Shown: one piece after another, positions 42,996-52,515 of the stretch
Layout of the letters: each line of letters starts with the position of its first letter
Position numbering within the stretch: the first letter of the stretch is position 1
NCBI RefSeq assembly: GCF_963675165.1
Contig: NC_087393.1
Coordinates: 3,787,502 to 3,851,501 of the forward strand
Length of the DNA: 64,000 nt
From: Halichondria panicea
Taxonomy: Eukaryota > Porifera > Demospongiae > Suberitida > Halichondriidae
Direction of reading: 5' to 3'
The notes under the pieces: generated by a model
The model's input: the letters and a program-made list of their open reading frames with translations, nothing else
The model's database searches: none
Told to the model about the DNA's origin: nothing
Program-made: the position numbers and the translations under genes

Positions 42996-45900
42996 ATGAT
43001 TTCGACAGCAATTTTCATCCTCAGCGCAACTGCGTTAGCTATAGTACTGCTTGCTCACGATTGTAATGGCAGTATTTTGTACATCAGACCAGACAATGGA
43101 TCGAACACAACATGCCCAAGGCAACCATGCGAGACACTGGACCAATATGCAAATGTAAGTCATTTGAACAATACACAGTTTATTTTTATGCCAGGATTGC
43201 ACACTCTCAGTAAAAACTTTTGTATTGACTCTCTCATGAATATTGAACTCATTAGTATGAGCGATAGCAAAAATGAAACAGAAATTGCAGAAATTCAGTG
43301 TTATAAAGCAGCAGGATTTATATTTAAGAATATATACTTTCTCACCATCAAAAATCTGCAAATTTCCGCATGTGGTCAAATAATACCGGATAGTGTTTAC
43401 AACAATTTAGAAAGCCCACTCTCCTTTCAAGCGGCAGTTGCTCTTAAAGATGTGGCTGCTCTAACAATGCAATCAATAACCATTCGAGACAGTAATGGAT
43501 ACGGGATAGCTGCTGAGGGACTGTATGGATACTCAATAATGGAGGACTGCCTACTGGTGAGCAACACGGGTGGCGAAAAATTCATAGGGGGTAATCTTGT
43601 ACTGAAGTATGCAGATTGTCCTGTTATTGACACAAACGAGCAGGTTTATGTGGGAATTGTGAGATCTAAGTTCTTATATGGAAGTGCACATTATAGTAAC
43701 GACGAACATGACCCACATACCGCACTTCAAACCAAAGCAACTGGCATATCTTTGCTCCTTTCCTGCACAAATGTTACTATTAACATGTCAGAGGTGCAAC
43801 TAAAGCACAACGAAGCATACAGCTTTTCCAGCAAAGGAGGGAACCTTTTCATTCTGCTCGGAAACACCGTACGATATACGAGCAATATGGTAATTGTGGA
43901 GAACAGTAACATTGACAAGGGAACAGCAATTATGGGTGGAGGAGCATACATTAGATTCAAGCAGCCTCCCCAAGAACCTGACAACATAACAGTTCCATGT
44001 GAAAACTTTGTTAGTTTTAAAAATGTGAGCTTTAATGGTAACAAAGGTAGAGTTAAAGGAGGTGCTCTGTACATATTGTTCGAAACAGCAAGCATGTACA
44101 ACTATTGTCCCAAGGGAACTGTTGAAATAGACAGCTGTTACTTTGTAGACAATATTTTAAATGCTTCCAAGGCAGACAGTGGCCTAGCTATCAACATTTA
44201 TTGCTATTTGATCAACGGAGTGGAAGCAACATCTGTTCCCTTCAATATAGTGAGCATTACTCGAAGTCACTTTCTGGGAAACAAACTATTAACGCAGAAG
44301 GAAAATAGTTTCGATATAATTTCCGGAGGAGCCACTGTGTTCATTAGTAAACAGAGAAGACAAACATTTATCAGTGACTCTAGCTTTGTAAACAACGGCA
44401 AAACAGCAATTTCAGCTTTCGGATCAAATATTGTGTTCAGTGGTATTGTGAACATAACAAATAATACAGGCCTTAACGGTGGGGGCCTAGTTCTCTGTCA
44501 GTCCTCGTACATTTTGTTCGCCCCAAATACCACAGTGACTTTTGAAAACAACAATGCTACTTTATCTGGAGGAGGCATATACGCAGAAGATCAGTGTTTA
44601 CAATCTATGCCACTGTGTTTTTATCAAGTGCACAATAATAACAAGTCGTTAACTAAACATCAAAGGATCTCAATATTAGACACTATTCACGTGGTAATGA
44701 TCAACAACACTGCTGGATACGCTGGAAGTCAGATATTCGGAGGGTTTATGGAAAAATGCTATACAACATTTGGCAAGGACAATAAACTAGTATACAACAA
44801 GATTTTTAACGAAATTTCATGGCAAAGAAATGATTCTGATCTTTCCTACATCACTTCTTACCCAAAGCATATATGCTTCTGTGAAAACAACCTACCTAAC
44901 TGTAACAAAAACTACAAGAACATCAATATAACAATATACCCTGGTGAACCTTTTACAGTTAGTTTAGTAGGCGTTGGGCAATTCAACAACCCTGTTCCAG
45001 CAACAATCAAAGCAACCACCAGCCACTCAAGTGACAAGATGTACAGTCGTACAATAAAGGATGTCTGTACTTCTATGACATTTTTTGTCAAATCAGCACA
45101 ACCGACTAGATTTGACAAACTTAGCATCACTGTCTCCTCCGACGTAGGTTACACAACAAGAAGCAGCCTACGATCGATCAACATTCACTATAGGTCTTGT
45201 CCTCTGGGAACGTACATACACAACTCTGCCTGTCACTATGAAGACCCTCATTTCGAATACAGAGCTAATAACCAAACTATAAAAAAGAACGAAAATACAT
45301 GGGTAGGATACTACAACGCTGCTGATCATTCCGACTCTGAAACCGTTAGTGGGTTCATACATTTCAACTATTGTCCACTGTGGTACTGCAACAACAAAAC
45401 AGTTATCAATGTTAATGAAACCTATTTTGATCAAAACTCTCAGTGTCATGAAAGGGAGGGCATTTTGTGTGGAGCGTGCTTAAAGCAACATAGTTTAGCT
45501 ATTGCCTCTAGCAGGTGCCTTCGCTGTGACAACATCAGTCGATCGTACTTTCCTCTCCTAGCGCTAGCTACTCTGACTATTACAGCTCTAGTACTACTCT
45601 TTATGCTGTGCTGTAATGTGACCATCACTGATGGCACAGTTAGTGGATTTCTATTCTACTCTAGTTTGTTCAACATCAACATAAAATTGTTTTTGAGAGT
45701 ATCAAAACGATACACATATCTTGCGGAATTTTTTGCATGGACGAATTTAGATATTGGTTTAACAACTTGCTTTTACGATGGGTTTGATGCATTTTGGCAG
45801 GCAATATTAAACTTTTTTATTCCTGTTTTCATTTGGTGCATTCTTGGACTTATCATTTTTGCAACATCAAAGTCTAGCCAGATTACGGAGCTTGTTGGAG

Positions 45901-46982
45901 ACAACCCTGTAAAAGTTCTAGCTACACTTGTTCTTATTTCTTACACAAAAATTCTTCAAGCTGAAGTAGCTGTGTTTTCCTGTCCACCAATTGAATTTCA
46001 TACTAATTCTTCTAAAATCCTCAAGTACCACTGGCTCCCCGATGGTAATGTGCCGTGTTGGCAAGGGAAGCACCTAGCTCTGGTGGTGATTGGTGTTTTG
46101 TTTGGAATAGCTACTGTTCTGTACACTTTAATGCTCCTATTTATTCAACCATTGCAAAGATATTCTCATGTGAGAGGACTGAGATGGGTGGCTAAACTAA
46201 AGCCATTTTTTGACGCTTACACTAGCCCTCATGTGATCAAGCATCGCTATCGATTCTGGACTGGACTTTTACTCCTATGTAGAATGATTAACAGTATTTC
46301 GTTTGCTCTTCTTTCCTACACAAACACATATAAAAATTATGGAATTGAAGTCGTACTCATTTGTTTCCTGATAACAAGCTTAATGGGGTACTTCGGTGGA
46401 GTCTACAAAAATAAGTGGCTATATGCTCTAAACTCTTCGTTCTACTTAAACCTCACTCTACTGTCTTTAGTGACATTATATTCTCTAACCAAACACTCTT
46501 CTTCTAAGAACACTGCAGATATGATTCAAGAGATTGCCACCTACACTTCACTAGGCATAGCCTTTGTGACGTTTCTATTCATTCTCTCCTACCATGTGTA
46601 CAAACGTCTGAAAAAGACCGGTCTGCTCGCTGGCTGTGCGGGAAGAATCCAGGGGACTCGATGTTGGAGATCAGCTGTCGGATATTGGAACAGAGGCAGG
46701 ATACAATACATAAGACTGCCCCAAGAAGACCCTCAGAATCGAGAGGTGAACAATGATTTCAATGGAGAGAGAAGGCTTGATGACGATTGTCAGTGGGAGA
46801 GAGAACTGCATGTTGATGTACAAGACAGAGAGCTCAATGGATATCGCCATGATGACAGACAGCTTGCAAGAGTTTGTGATGACAATTGGGAGAATGGAGA
46901 GAGCAATAAGGAGCCAACTGAAGAAGAGCCATTCAAAAAAGAGGATAAAGGTATTGTAGGACCTAGCAGAGACACATACTAA
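42996..46982 (+). CDS. beta-helix / multi-membrane surface protein, family B copy 2
   Basis: Single-exon gene, 1,328 aa, full-length and open. It has the same plan as copy 1: signal peptide 1-25, beta-helix ectodomain, Cys module near 818 (HEREGILCGACLKQHSLAI), about nine membrane segments and a charged tail. Replacements relative to copy 1 are spread over the protein, for example RQPCET for RKQCKT, NNATLSGGG for NRAILSGGG and LQSMPLCF for LQSEPLCF. The tail ends EEEPFKKEDKGIVGPSRDTY, with three residues more than copy 1. Lack of stops suggests it is still constrained or very recent. Confidence 0.85.
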   Translation: MISTAIFILSATALAIVLLAHDCNGSILYIRPDNGSNTTCPRQPCETLDQYANVSHLNNTQFIFMPGLHTLSKNFCIDSLMNIELISMSDSKNETEIAEIQCYKAAGFIFKNIYFLTIKNLQISACGQIIPDSVYNNLESPLSFQAAVALKDVAALTMQSITIRDSNGYGIAAEGLYGYSIMEDCLLVSNTGGEKFIGGNLVLKYADCPVIDTNEQVYVGIVRSKFLYGSAHYSNDEHDPHTALQTKATGISLLLSCTNVTINMSEVQLKHNEAYSFSSKGGNLFILLGNTVRYTSNMVIVENSNIDKGTAIMGGGAYIRFKQPPQEPDNITVPCENFVSFKNVSFNGNKGRVKGGALYILFETASMYNYCPKGTVEIDSCYFVDNILNASKADSGLAINIYCYLINGVEATSVPFNIVSITRSHFLGNKLLTQKENSFDIISGGATVFISKQRRQTFISDSSFVNNGKTAISAFGSNIVFSGIVNITNNTGLNGGGLVLCQSSYILFAPNTTVTFENNNATLSGGGIYAEDQCLQSMPLCFYQVHNNNKSLTKHQRISILDTIHVVMINNTAGYAGSQIFGGFMEKCYTTFGKDNKLVYNKIFNEISWQRNDSDLSYITSYPKHICFCENNLPNCNKNYKNINITIYPGEPFTVSLVGVGQFNNPVPATIKATTSHSSDKMYSRTIKDVCTSMTFFVKSAQPTRFDKLSITVSSDVGYTTRSSLRSINIHYRSCPLGTYIHNSACHYEDPHFEYRANNQTIKKNENTWVGYYNAADHSDSETVSGFIHFNYCPLWYCNNKTVINVNETYFDQNSQCHEREGILCGACLKQHSLAIASSRCLRCDNISRSYFPLLALATLTITALVLLFMLCCNVTITDGTVSGFLFYSSLFNINIKLFLRVSKRYTYLAEFFAWTNLDIGLTTCFYDGFDAFWQAILNFFIPVFIWCILGLIIFATSKSSQITELVGDNPVKVLATLVLISYTKILQAEVAVFSCPPIEFHTNSSKILKYHWLPDGNVPCWQGKHLALVVIGVLFGIATVLYTLMLLFIQPLQRYSHVRGLRWVAKLKPFFDAYTSPHVIKHRYRFWTGLLLLCRMINSISFALLSYTNTYKNYGIEVVLICFLITSLMGYFGGVYKNKWLYALNSSFYLNLTLLSLVTLYSLTKHSSSKNTADMIQEIATYTSLGIAFVTFLFILSYHVYKRLKKTGLLAGCAGRIQGTRCWRSAVGYWNRGRIQYIRLPQEDPQNREVNNDFNGERRLDDDCQWERELHVDVQDRELNGYRHDDRQLARVCDDNWENGESNKEPTEEEPFKKEDKGIVGPSRDTY

Positions 46983-47364
46983 ACCTAAATAACTGTTGTT
47001 GTTACATGCAGTAACTGTGTATCTTTCTAGCTAGAACACAATCACATGACATAATTATTGTGCATATAAAATAGTATATAACATTCACACACATGCAGTT
47101 ATGCCAGGCTTTGGTTCGTTTATAATAATGTGTACTAACTTTTTGAGATAATTATAATGATGATTTTATAGTCATAAGCACAAACAACAAGCATAAACAA
47201 AACAAGACAAGACAACGTTTGACTAAATCTGCTGTTGAGCACGTGCAATGACAAGCTGTAACAGTCTATTCTTGGGGAGAGTAGAAGCTAACCCAGAAAA
47301 ACGTCATCTGCACATATGAAACACACCAGCTTACTACACTGTTATGTACATGTATGTATGTATG

Positions 47365-47523
47365 TATAGCGGGTAATTTCGAGGGTATACTGTTAATTTT
47401 CGTGGACTCTATCACTTTTTGGCGCATGCATGCATGTGACATTAAAATTTGTGGGCATAAAAATGTTTGCGGTACAGCGAAAAAAGCGAAAGTTAATACC
47501 CTCAAAATATACCCGCTATATAC
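47365..47523. mobile_element. MITE in the last INTS15 intron, unit 2
   Basis: Counterpart of 38087-38275, ~30 bp shorter. The ends TATAGCGGGTAATTTCGAGG and ATACCCTCAAAATATACCCG are better matched to each other here than in unit 1. Confidence 0.6.
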
Positions 47524-49181
47524 GGGGATATATAGTGTACACTATAGCACACAAGTGAAATGCAATATACATAATTATTACGACAATACTTCATTTGTAG
47601 ATGCAAGTAATCCCCACAAATCATATCACATTATAGATGTTACAGCTGCACTGCATGTACATGTATATAATATACTGGCATTATTTTCCTGCTCAGGCAA
47701 GCATACAAATATGAAATTAGGTAATATCATTGGGTACCTACATGTACATAGTTTAGCTACAAGAACAGTTACAGAGCTAGTAACGGAAAGGTAAACGGTT
47801 TAGGCTGGGGCATCTCTCATACGGCACAATAATTACAATAAGTGCTAACCTCCCTACTCAACACACAAACACTCACCTGGTCTCAGGTTGAGCAGCCCAG
47901 AGGATAGAGATATCTGCAGCAGCTGTGCCAGCCTCTCCACACACTCTTCCATCTTCTCTGCCATCTCTTCCTCACCACGTTGCTTCCTGTGACTGTAATA
48001 CCCAAGCAGGTTAGCAATCAGCACGGCCATTTCCTTTCCTGACATCTGGCAAGTTACCGGCTTTGAGAGTGAGAGAATGCTTGAAAGTAGATCAGCATGT
48101 AATGACGTCAATATCATTTGAATGTCTTTATCGTCCAATGACTTTGAACTTGAGGTATCCATAGGTTCATCTCTTGAGTCTTTGCTGTAATTAGATTTAG
48201 ATTCGGTCTTCTTAGCGATAGTCAGATAGTTTGGACAAAGGGGTGCCAAAACACACCATTGCATTAGTCCAGGTAGCAAACATTGTAGTACAGGCTTTGG
48301 GAATTTGGAATCAAAATTGATGGAATTGGAAAAGTTCGGAAATCTCCTTGCTGAGAAGAGGAGGCGGAGAGAGTAAGTTTGGATACGTTGATAGCCAATG
48401 GTAAACAATTTGAAGAATTCTGATTGGTGGATTAGGCTGTGACGAATCCATGGTTGTTTTTTAGTGACTGCATAATTATATAGAGAGAAGAATTGTAATC
48501 ATGCATCCATATACATCTAGTGATATCATAATGGCTATAGTGTACTGTAAATGTTCCAGTAGTTTACAGCCTGTTTGCAGGGAGGAAGCCACAAGCAGGT
48601 GAAAAGCTACCGGAAAGTTTCTCTGCCCCTCTTGATCTTCCAAAACTCAGAGTCACAACCACATGCAATAGTACATGAATGTGATTGACAGTGAGCATAA
48701 CATGAGGGGACACACCCACAATCATTGCTACTTAATTTACTACCCAGCATTTCTTGCCATTTGGTGCAATCTAGCACAGTACATGTAGTGCTATAAACAT
48801 CCTACATGTATGATAATATTATGTAGCAAGTAGAATTTACTATAAAGCAATAATACATGCACGTACCACTGTAGAAGGAATGCAAGGATGTGAATGAGAG
48901 GGCCAGCTGCTGGGCAAAGTGCGGAGAGGTGGTGGGCAGTTGCAGTAATGGACCATATGCATCTGGGAGGAGTACGCAGAAATCATGGTAGAGTTTTCAC
49001 AAGAGCAGCAGCCTCAGTGGGATGAAACTATAGTGGAAAAAGTGCATGCAATATTTGTACATATAGGACCTACATGTACATGTAACCAGTAAGTAAACTT
49101 AAAGAAGTAAGGAGTCTAATACCGCATGTACATGTAGGGGTTTCTACAAGTAATTCACATGCCACAACTACAGGAAATATA

Positions 49182-49918
49182 TAGACTGGAAACCACGCCC
49201 CTTTCTTTAGGGAAAGAGACTGGCCAGGTGACTATCAACGACTCGTCTTCATTGCGTACTGAATTTTGCGGAAGTGGTTCAGGGAAAAGGGTGTGGTCAC
49301 CAGTGTTGCGGTTTAGTATACTTTGGCTAGATCTACTGTACTCTAGCATGTCTAGCTCTAGCTCTAGCAAGCTAGCTAGCTCAGCCACCTACCAAACTTA
49401 ATTTCAATCACAAGTCAACTGCTGCAAAACTATGTCCAAGTCTGGAGCTAGCTGTCACGTACCTGGATGTACCTAGCTCTTGTCCTGTCTGTGGCAATGA
49501 TACCGCTGTAATAGAAACTCAAATGTTGCTGGCAATAGGGCAAAGCAAAGGGACTTTCCATAAACCAGTTGGCAGAGAGACAAATATATCTCTGCATCTC
49601 TGCTACTTCTGTCTGTTATTTTTGCAGTGGCCTTGTAGCTATCCAGGTTATAGCAACTTTAGAATTGCTTCATTGGAGAAGTACTGATAGACAACTTATA
49701 TCCAAACAGCTAGCTAAGTAGACATACAATTTATACTGCAACTGTACAGCTAAAAATATTAATACTCACATAATAATAGCTTAGTGTGCAATATTGTGGT
49801 TTAGATATCTCCCACGCATTCATGCACACACTACATTCCAAGCATTCCGTTGGGACGAGTCGTGATAGTCACCTGGCCAGTCTCTTTCCCTAAAGAAAGG
49901 GGCGTGGTTTCCAGTCTA
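49182..49918. mobile_element. Mutator-like non-autonomous element, 737 bp
   Basis: Terminal inverted repeats of ~62 bp (starting TAGACTGGAAACCACGCCCC; the right end is its reverse complement, with one base difference in the arm). A perfect 9-bp target duplication, GGAAATATA, lies at 49173-49181 and 49919-49927. Unit 1 has the uninterrupted site (CTACAGGAAATATACAGGTA at about 39911). Long inverted repeats with 9-bp duplications are typical of the Mutator superfamily. The interior has AGCTCTAGC/GCTAGC repeats but no transposase frame. Confidence 0.85.
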
Positions 49919-50197
49919 GGAAATATACAGGTAGATAACCCCTTGCATTACATTGCATTGTAACAGCACATCACCTACCCAACTGGAAAACGGCTTAGGT
50001 TCAAGTGGGTACTACCCTTAAAACAAACAGCAGAGTGAGACTAGAGGCTCTGTGCGTACCCTCATCCAGATAGCAGTGCAGTTAGTTGAGGAAGTTGGGG
50101 CACTCTGCACTCGTGGCAAAGGACACCAACCAAACTTGCCATTTGTGGGTGTGTCCTGCAGAGGAGGGTTGGGTATCAAACAACACTCATAAATACA

Positions 50198-50278
50198 CAC
50201 CCAGTTCAGAAACCTTTTCCCAGTGGCTTACTGGAATACCGGAAGAACCTAATCACTGCGGTACTGGGTTTAGGTTTC
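50198..50278 (+). repeat. left terminal inverted repeat of the KDZ element
   Basis: Starts CACCCAGTTCAGAAACCTTT and continues through ACTGGAATACCGGAAGAACC to TAGGTTT. Matches the reverse complement of 59843-59922 with only a few differences. Confidence 0.9.
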
Positions 50279-50335
50279 TACATAGCGTTTCATTAGAGAA
50301 AAATCGGCTGAGCTAGCCCTACCACCACCCTAGTT

Positions 50336-50399
50336 GGGCGGAGCCCGACCGTCCCTGACGGGAGGTCGGGGGACATGCTTATATAGGATTTGTACTTGT
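50336..50399 (+). promoter_or_regulatory. left hairpin and inward TATA promoter of the nested module
   Basis: GGGCGGAGCCC (50336-50346) overlaps a hairpin at 50344-50370 (arms CCCGACC-TCCC and GGGA-GGTCGGG with one bulged base). A TATA box follows at 50380-50387 (TATATAGG), 154-161 bp before the ATG of the Cys-cluster gene at 50541. Confidence 0.5.
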
Positions 50400-50540
50400 G
50401 TGTTATGTAATACTGCTTGGAGCATCATGAATATAATCATTTTAAGTGGGTGTTAAACGCAATATGCACCGCACTGCACCACACTGGCTGGCACTGAACA
50501 ACATGACTTTGCTACTAAATAAATAAAGTACTGAGCAAGA

Positions 50541-50786
50541 ATGGCCCAAGTGCTACAATGTTTTGGATGTGGGGATGAGCTATCAAGGCCTGGTAACAGA
50601 AGAGCTCTTGATGGTCCAGCTGGAAAGGAAGTGTTGGACCTGTGGACAATGCTACTGGAGAATGAGGAAGAACAGATGTGTGCTGATGTCGACATTAACA
50701 GTATTGTAAATGGCAGTGATAAAAACAGATTGCCCAAAATGTGCAGGAAATGTTTCGGTAGATATAGCAGCTTTCTTGAAGCACAG
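50541..50786 (+). CDS. small Cys-cluster (putative zinc-binding) exon in the nested module
   Basis: ATG at 50541 (MAQVLQCFGCGDELSRPG) to a splice donor at 50787 (GCACAG|GTAATAA). It encodes ~82 aa with two C-x2-C pairs, CFGCGDEL and MCRKCFGRY, separated by ~55 residues including VLDLWTMLLENEEEQ. The spacing suggests a zinc-binding N-terminal domain of the type found on transposon proteins. No downstream plus-strand exon is recognisable before the convergent helicase gene, so the gene appears truncated. It lies behind the left inward TATA box. Function unknown. Confidence 0.5.
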
Positions 50787-50835
50787 GTAATAATGAAAAT
50801 AAAATTTGTAATTAGCTGAAAGAAGTAACTAAGTC

Positions 50836-52271
50836 TTAGGTCACACTGTCCACATAAACATGACTTAGAACAAATATCACAGCACAAGCAATTGAAACCG
50901 AGATCAACATGTTTGTAATTGTCAATATTTCGGAAAAGACTATCCCTTCTACAATCTGTAGTGTTGAAATTTGAAGCATATTCTTTAATCTCATTATCAA
51001 CTTGATGGTAAATTCTTGCCTTCAAAAGGGTTACACGTGATGGTTTACCATCTCGACCTGCTCTACCAGTCTCTTGTACATAGCTACTGATATCGTCTGA
51101 CAGGCCAACATGAATGATTTACCGAATGTTGGGACAATCAACACCCATACCAAATTCCATAGTAGCTACAACAATGCGAAGATTGCCATCACCCTTAAAT
51201 AAACGAATGATTTCAGATTTATGGGCTGGATCAGTGACACTTGTAAACATGTCCACGAGGCGAAATTCAGGAAGATCAGGTGCATCATCAGGATTTGTGA
51301 ATGCAGCTCCAAGGTAATCCTTAAAGAAGAGGTACATGTCACCACACACCAAAAGAACGTCCATATATGATTGTTGTGGGAAACTTGTTTCTCTCGATTA
51401 CCAATTTCTGGGCCAAGTTTTGGAATGTCTCTGGTATACTTTTGAACAATCCAACAGCATAAATCAAATTTGGGATTACTGGGACTCTCGTAATGACAAA
51501 TGGGTTTCTTAGGCCAACAATACGAGAAATGAATGAAATGTCACTTCGGGTAGCTGTTGCTGTTAGCGCCATCACATGAACTGATGTTGGAATGAGGCTG
51601 CGCACTTCTCTAATTCTCAACAGCATTTGCCTGAAAGTCTCACCCCTGCAATAATATTATTGGTACACATGTTAATAATAAACGATGAGTCAAATACATA
51701 CCATTTCTTCACACAATGAGCTTCATCGATTATCAAAGCCTTGAGTCTATTAGCATACACATCTCCCCCCAGAAGTCTTCTCCAATGCTTCTTGCTGATG
51801 ATCATTTCAGGTGTAAAGAATACTAGCTGATACTTTCCGTGGAAGATCGCATCCATTGTAGCTGCATCAGACATCTCGCCCGAGACATATGTGCTAGAGA
51901 TGCCTTTAGAACAATAGATGGCTACCTATATAATAATAGAATAAAAGCATCCAGCTTAGAATGATCTAGTTATGTGTAAACAGCTCATATGCACATGTAC
52001 GTATAATTATATGTATGTTCTATCTAGCCTTACATACCTGATCATGAATGATGGCCAGCAGAGGACTGGAGTAACTACTACTACTACTACAATAGAATGA
52101 CCTTTCTCCTTCTCCAATATTTTGTCAAATGCTGCAGGCAAACAAGCATAGCAAAGGCTCTTTCCAAATCCAGTAGGCAATACAGCAAAGACATCTCTGT
52201 CTCTCAGAAAAGAAGTGACTACTTCCAAGCTCGTTAGCAGCTTCTGTGACAACTTGTGTAACTTTCTCCAT
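50836..52271 (-). pseudogene. RecQ-like DNA helicase, broken
   Basis: Minus strand from the ATG at 52271 (MEKVTQVVTEAANELGSS). Helicase motifs in order: Walker A LPTGFGKSLCYA, then FFTPEMIISKKHW, DEAH box IIDEAHCVKKW, motif III LTATATR, then IVVATMEFGMGVDCPNIR and motif VI QETGRAGRDG. The end has a Cys cluster, LCCDICSKSCLCGQC. Breaks: frameshifts near 52215 and 51350, and an in-frame TAA after GVDCPNIR, where RecQ proteins have a sense codon. RecQ-family helicases unwind DNA 3' to 5'. Here it is a transposon passenger, expressed from the right inward TATA box if at all. Introns lie at about 51640-51700 and 51880-52040. Confidence 0.7.
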
Positions 52272-52384
52272 TTTGCTCAAGGCAGCTCCGCCCAGCTGCA
52301 CACCCACCTAGCTAAGTGGGTGTTAACCAACCACTTGCAATACTGCAATCTGATTGGGCTGCACTCCTCAGTGCAGCAGTACAA

Positions 52385-52443
52385 ATCCTATATAAGCGTG
52401 TCACCCGGCCACCCGTTGGGAACGGGTGCCGGGCTCCGCCCAG
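52385..52443 (-). promoter_or_regulatory. right hairpin and inward TATA promoter of the nested module
   Basis: On the minus strand, CTTATATAGGATTTGTACT (TATA at 52394-52387) lies ~120 bp before the helicase ATG. Just outside it is a hairpin (CCCGGC-CACCCGTT, loop GGG, AACGGGTG-CCGGG) at about 52405-52432. Its stem sequence differs from the left hairpin but its shape, including one bulged base, is the same. Confidence 0.5.
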
Positions 52444-52515
52444 CTACCACCACCCTACAGCTACAGGTGACAGGTGACAGGATCCAGATATCTGAACTAG
52501 GCTGAGTTGGTCATC

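Larger units (their letters stand above)
50333..52443. mobile_element. nested 2.1-kb module with inverted ends and inward promoters
   Basis: Flanked by the same 14 bases in direct orientation (CTACCACCACCCTA at 50319-50332 and 52444-52457), as expected of a target duplication. The ends are inverted copies: TTGGGCGGAGCCCG plus hairpin plus GCTTATATAGGATTTGTACT on the left, and the mirror AGTACAAATCCTATATAAGC, hairpin, CGGGCTCCGCCCAG on the right. Inside, a Cys-cluster gene (+) and a RecQ-like helicase gene (-) face each other. No transposase is recognised. It sits between the left KDZ repeat and the KDZ transposase, so it probably jumped into the KDZ element. Family unknown. Confidence 0.6.

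Noticed and set aside
49182-49918. Protein frames inside the 737-bp element (49155-49401)
   Set aside because: They run through the inverted repeat and the AGCTCTAGC simple repeat and have no domain.
50198-50278. 8-bp target duplication for the KDZ element
   Set aside because: The eighth base does not match on either side. Only AAATACA (7 bp) is directly repeated, so the longer duplication was not claimed.
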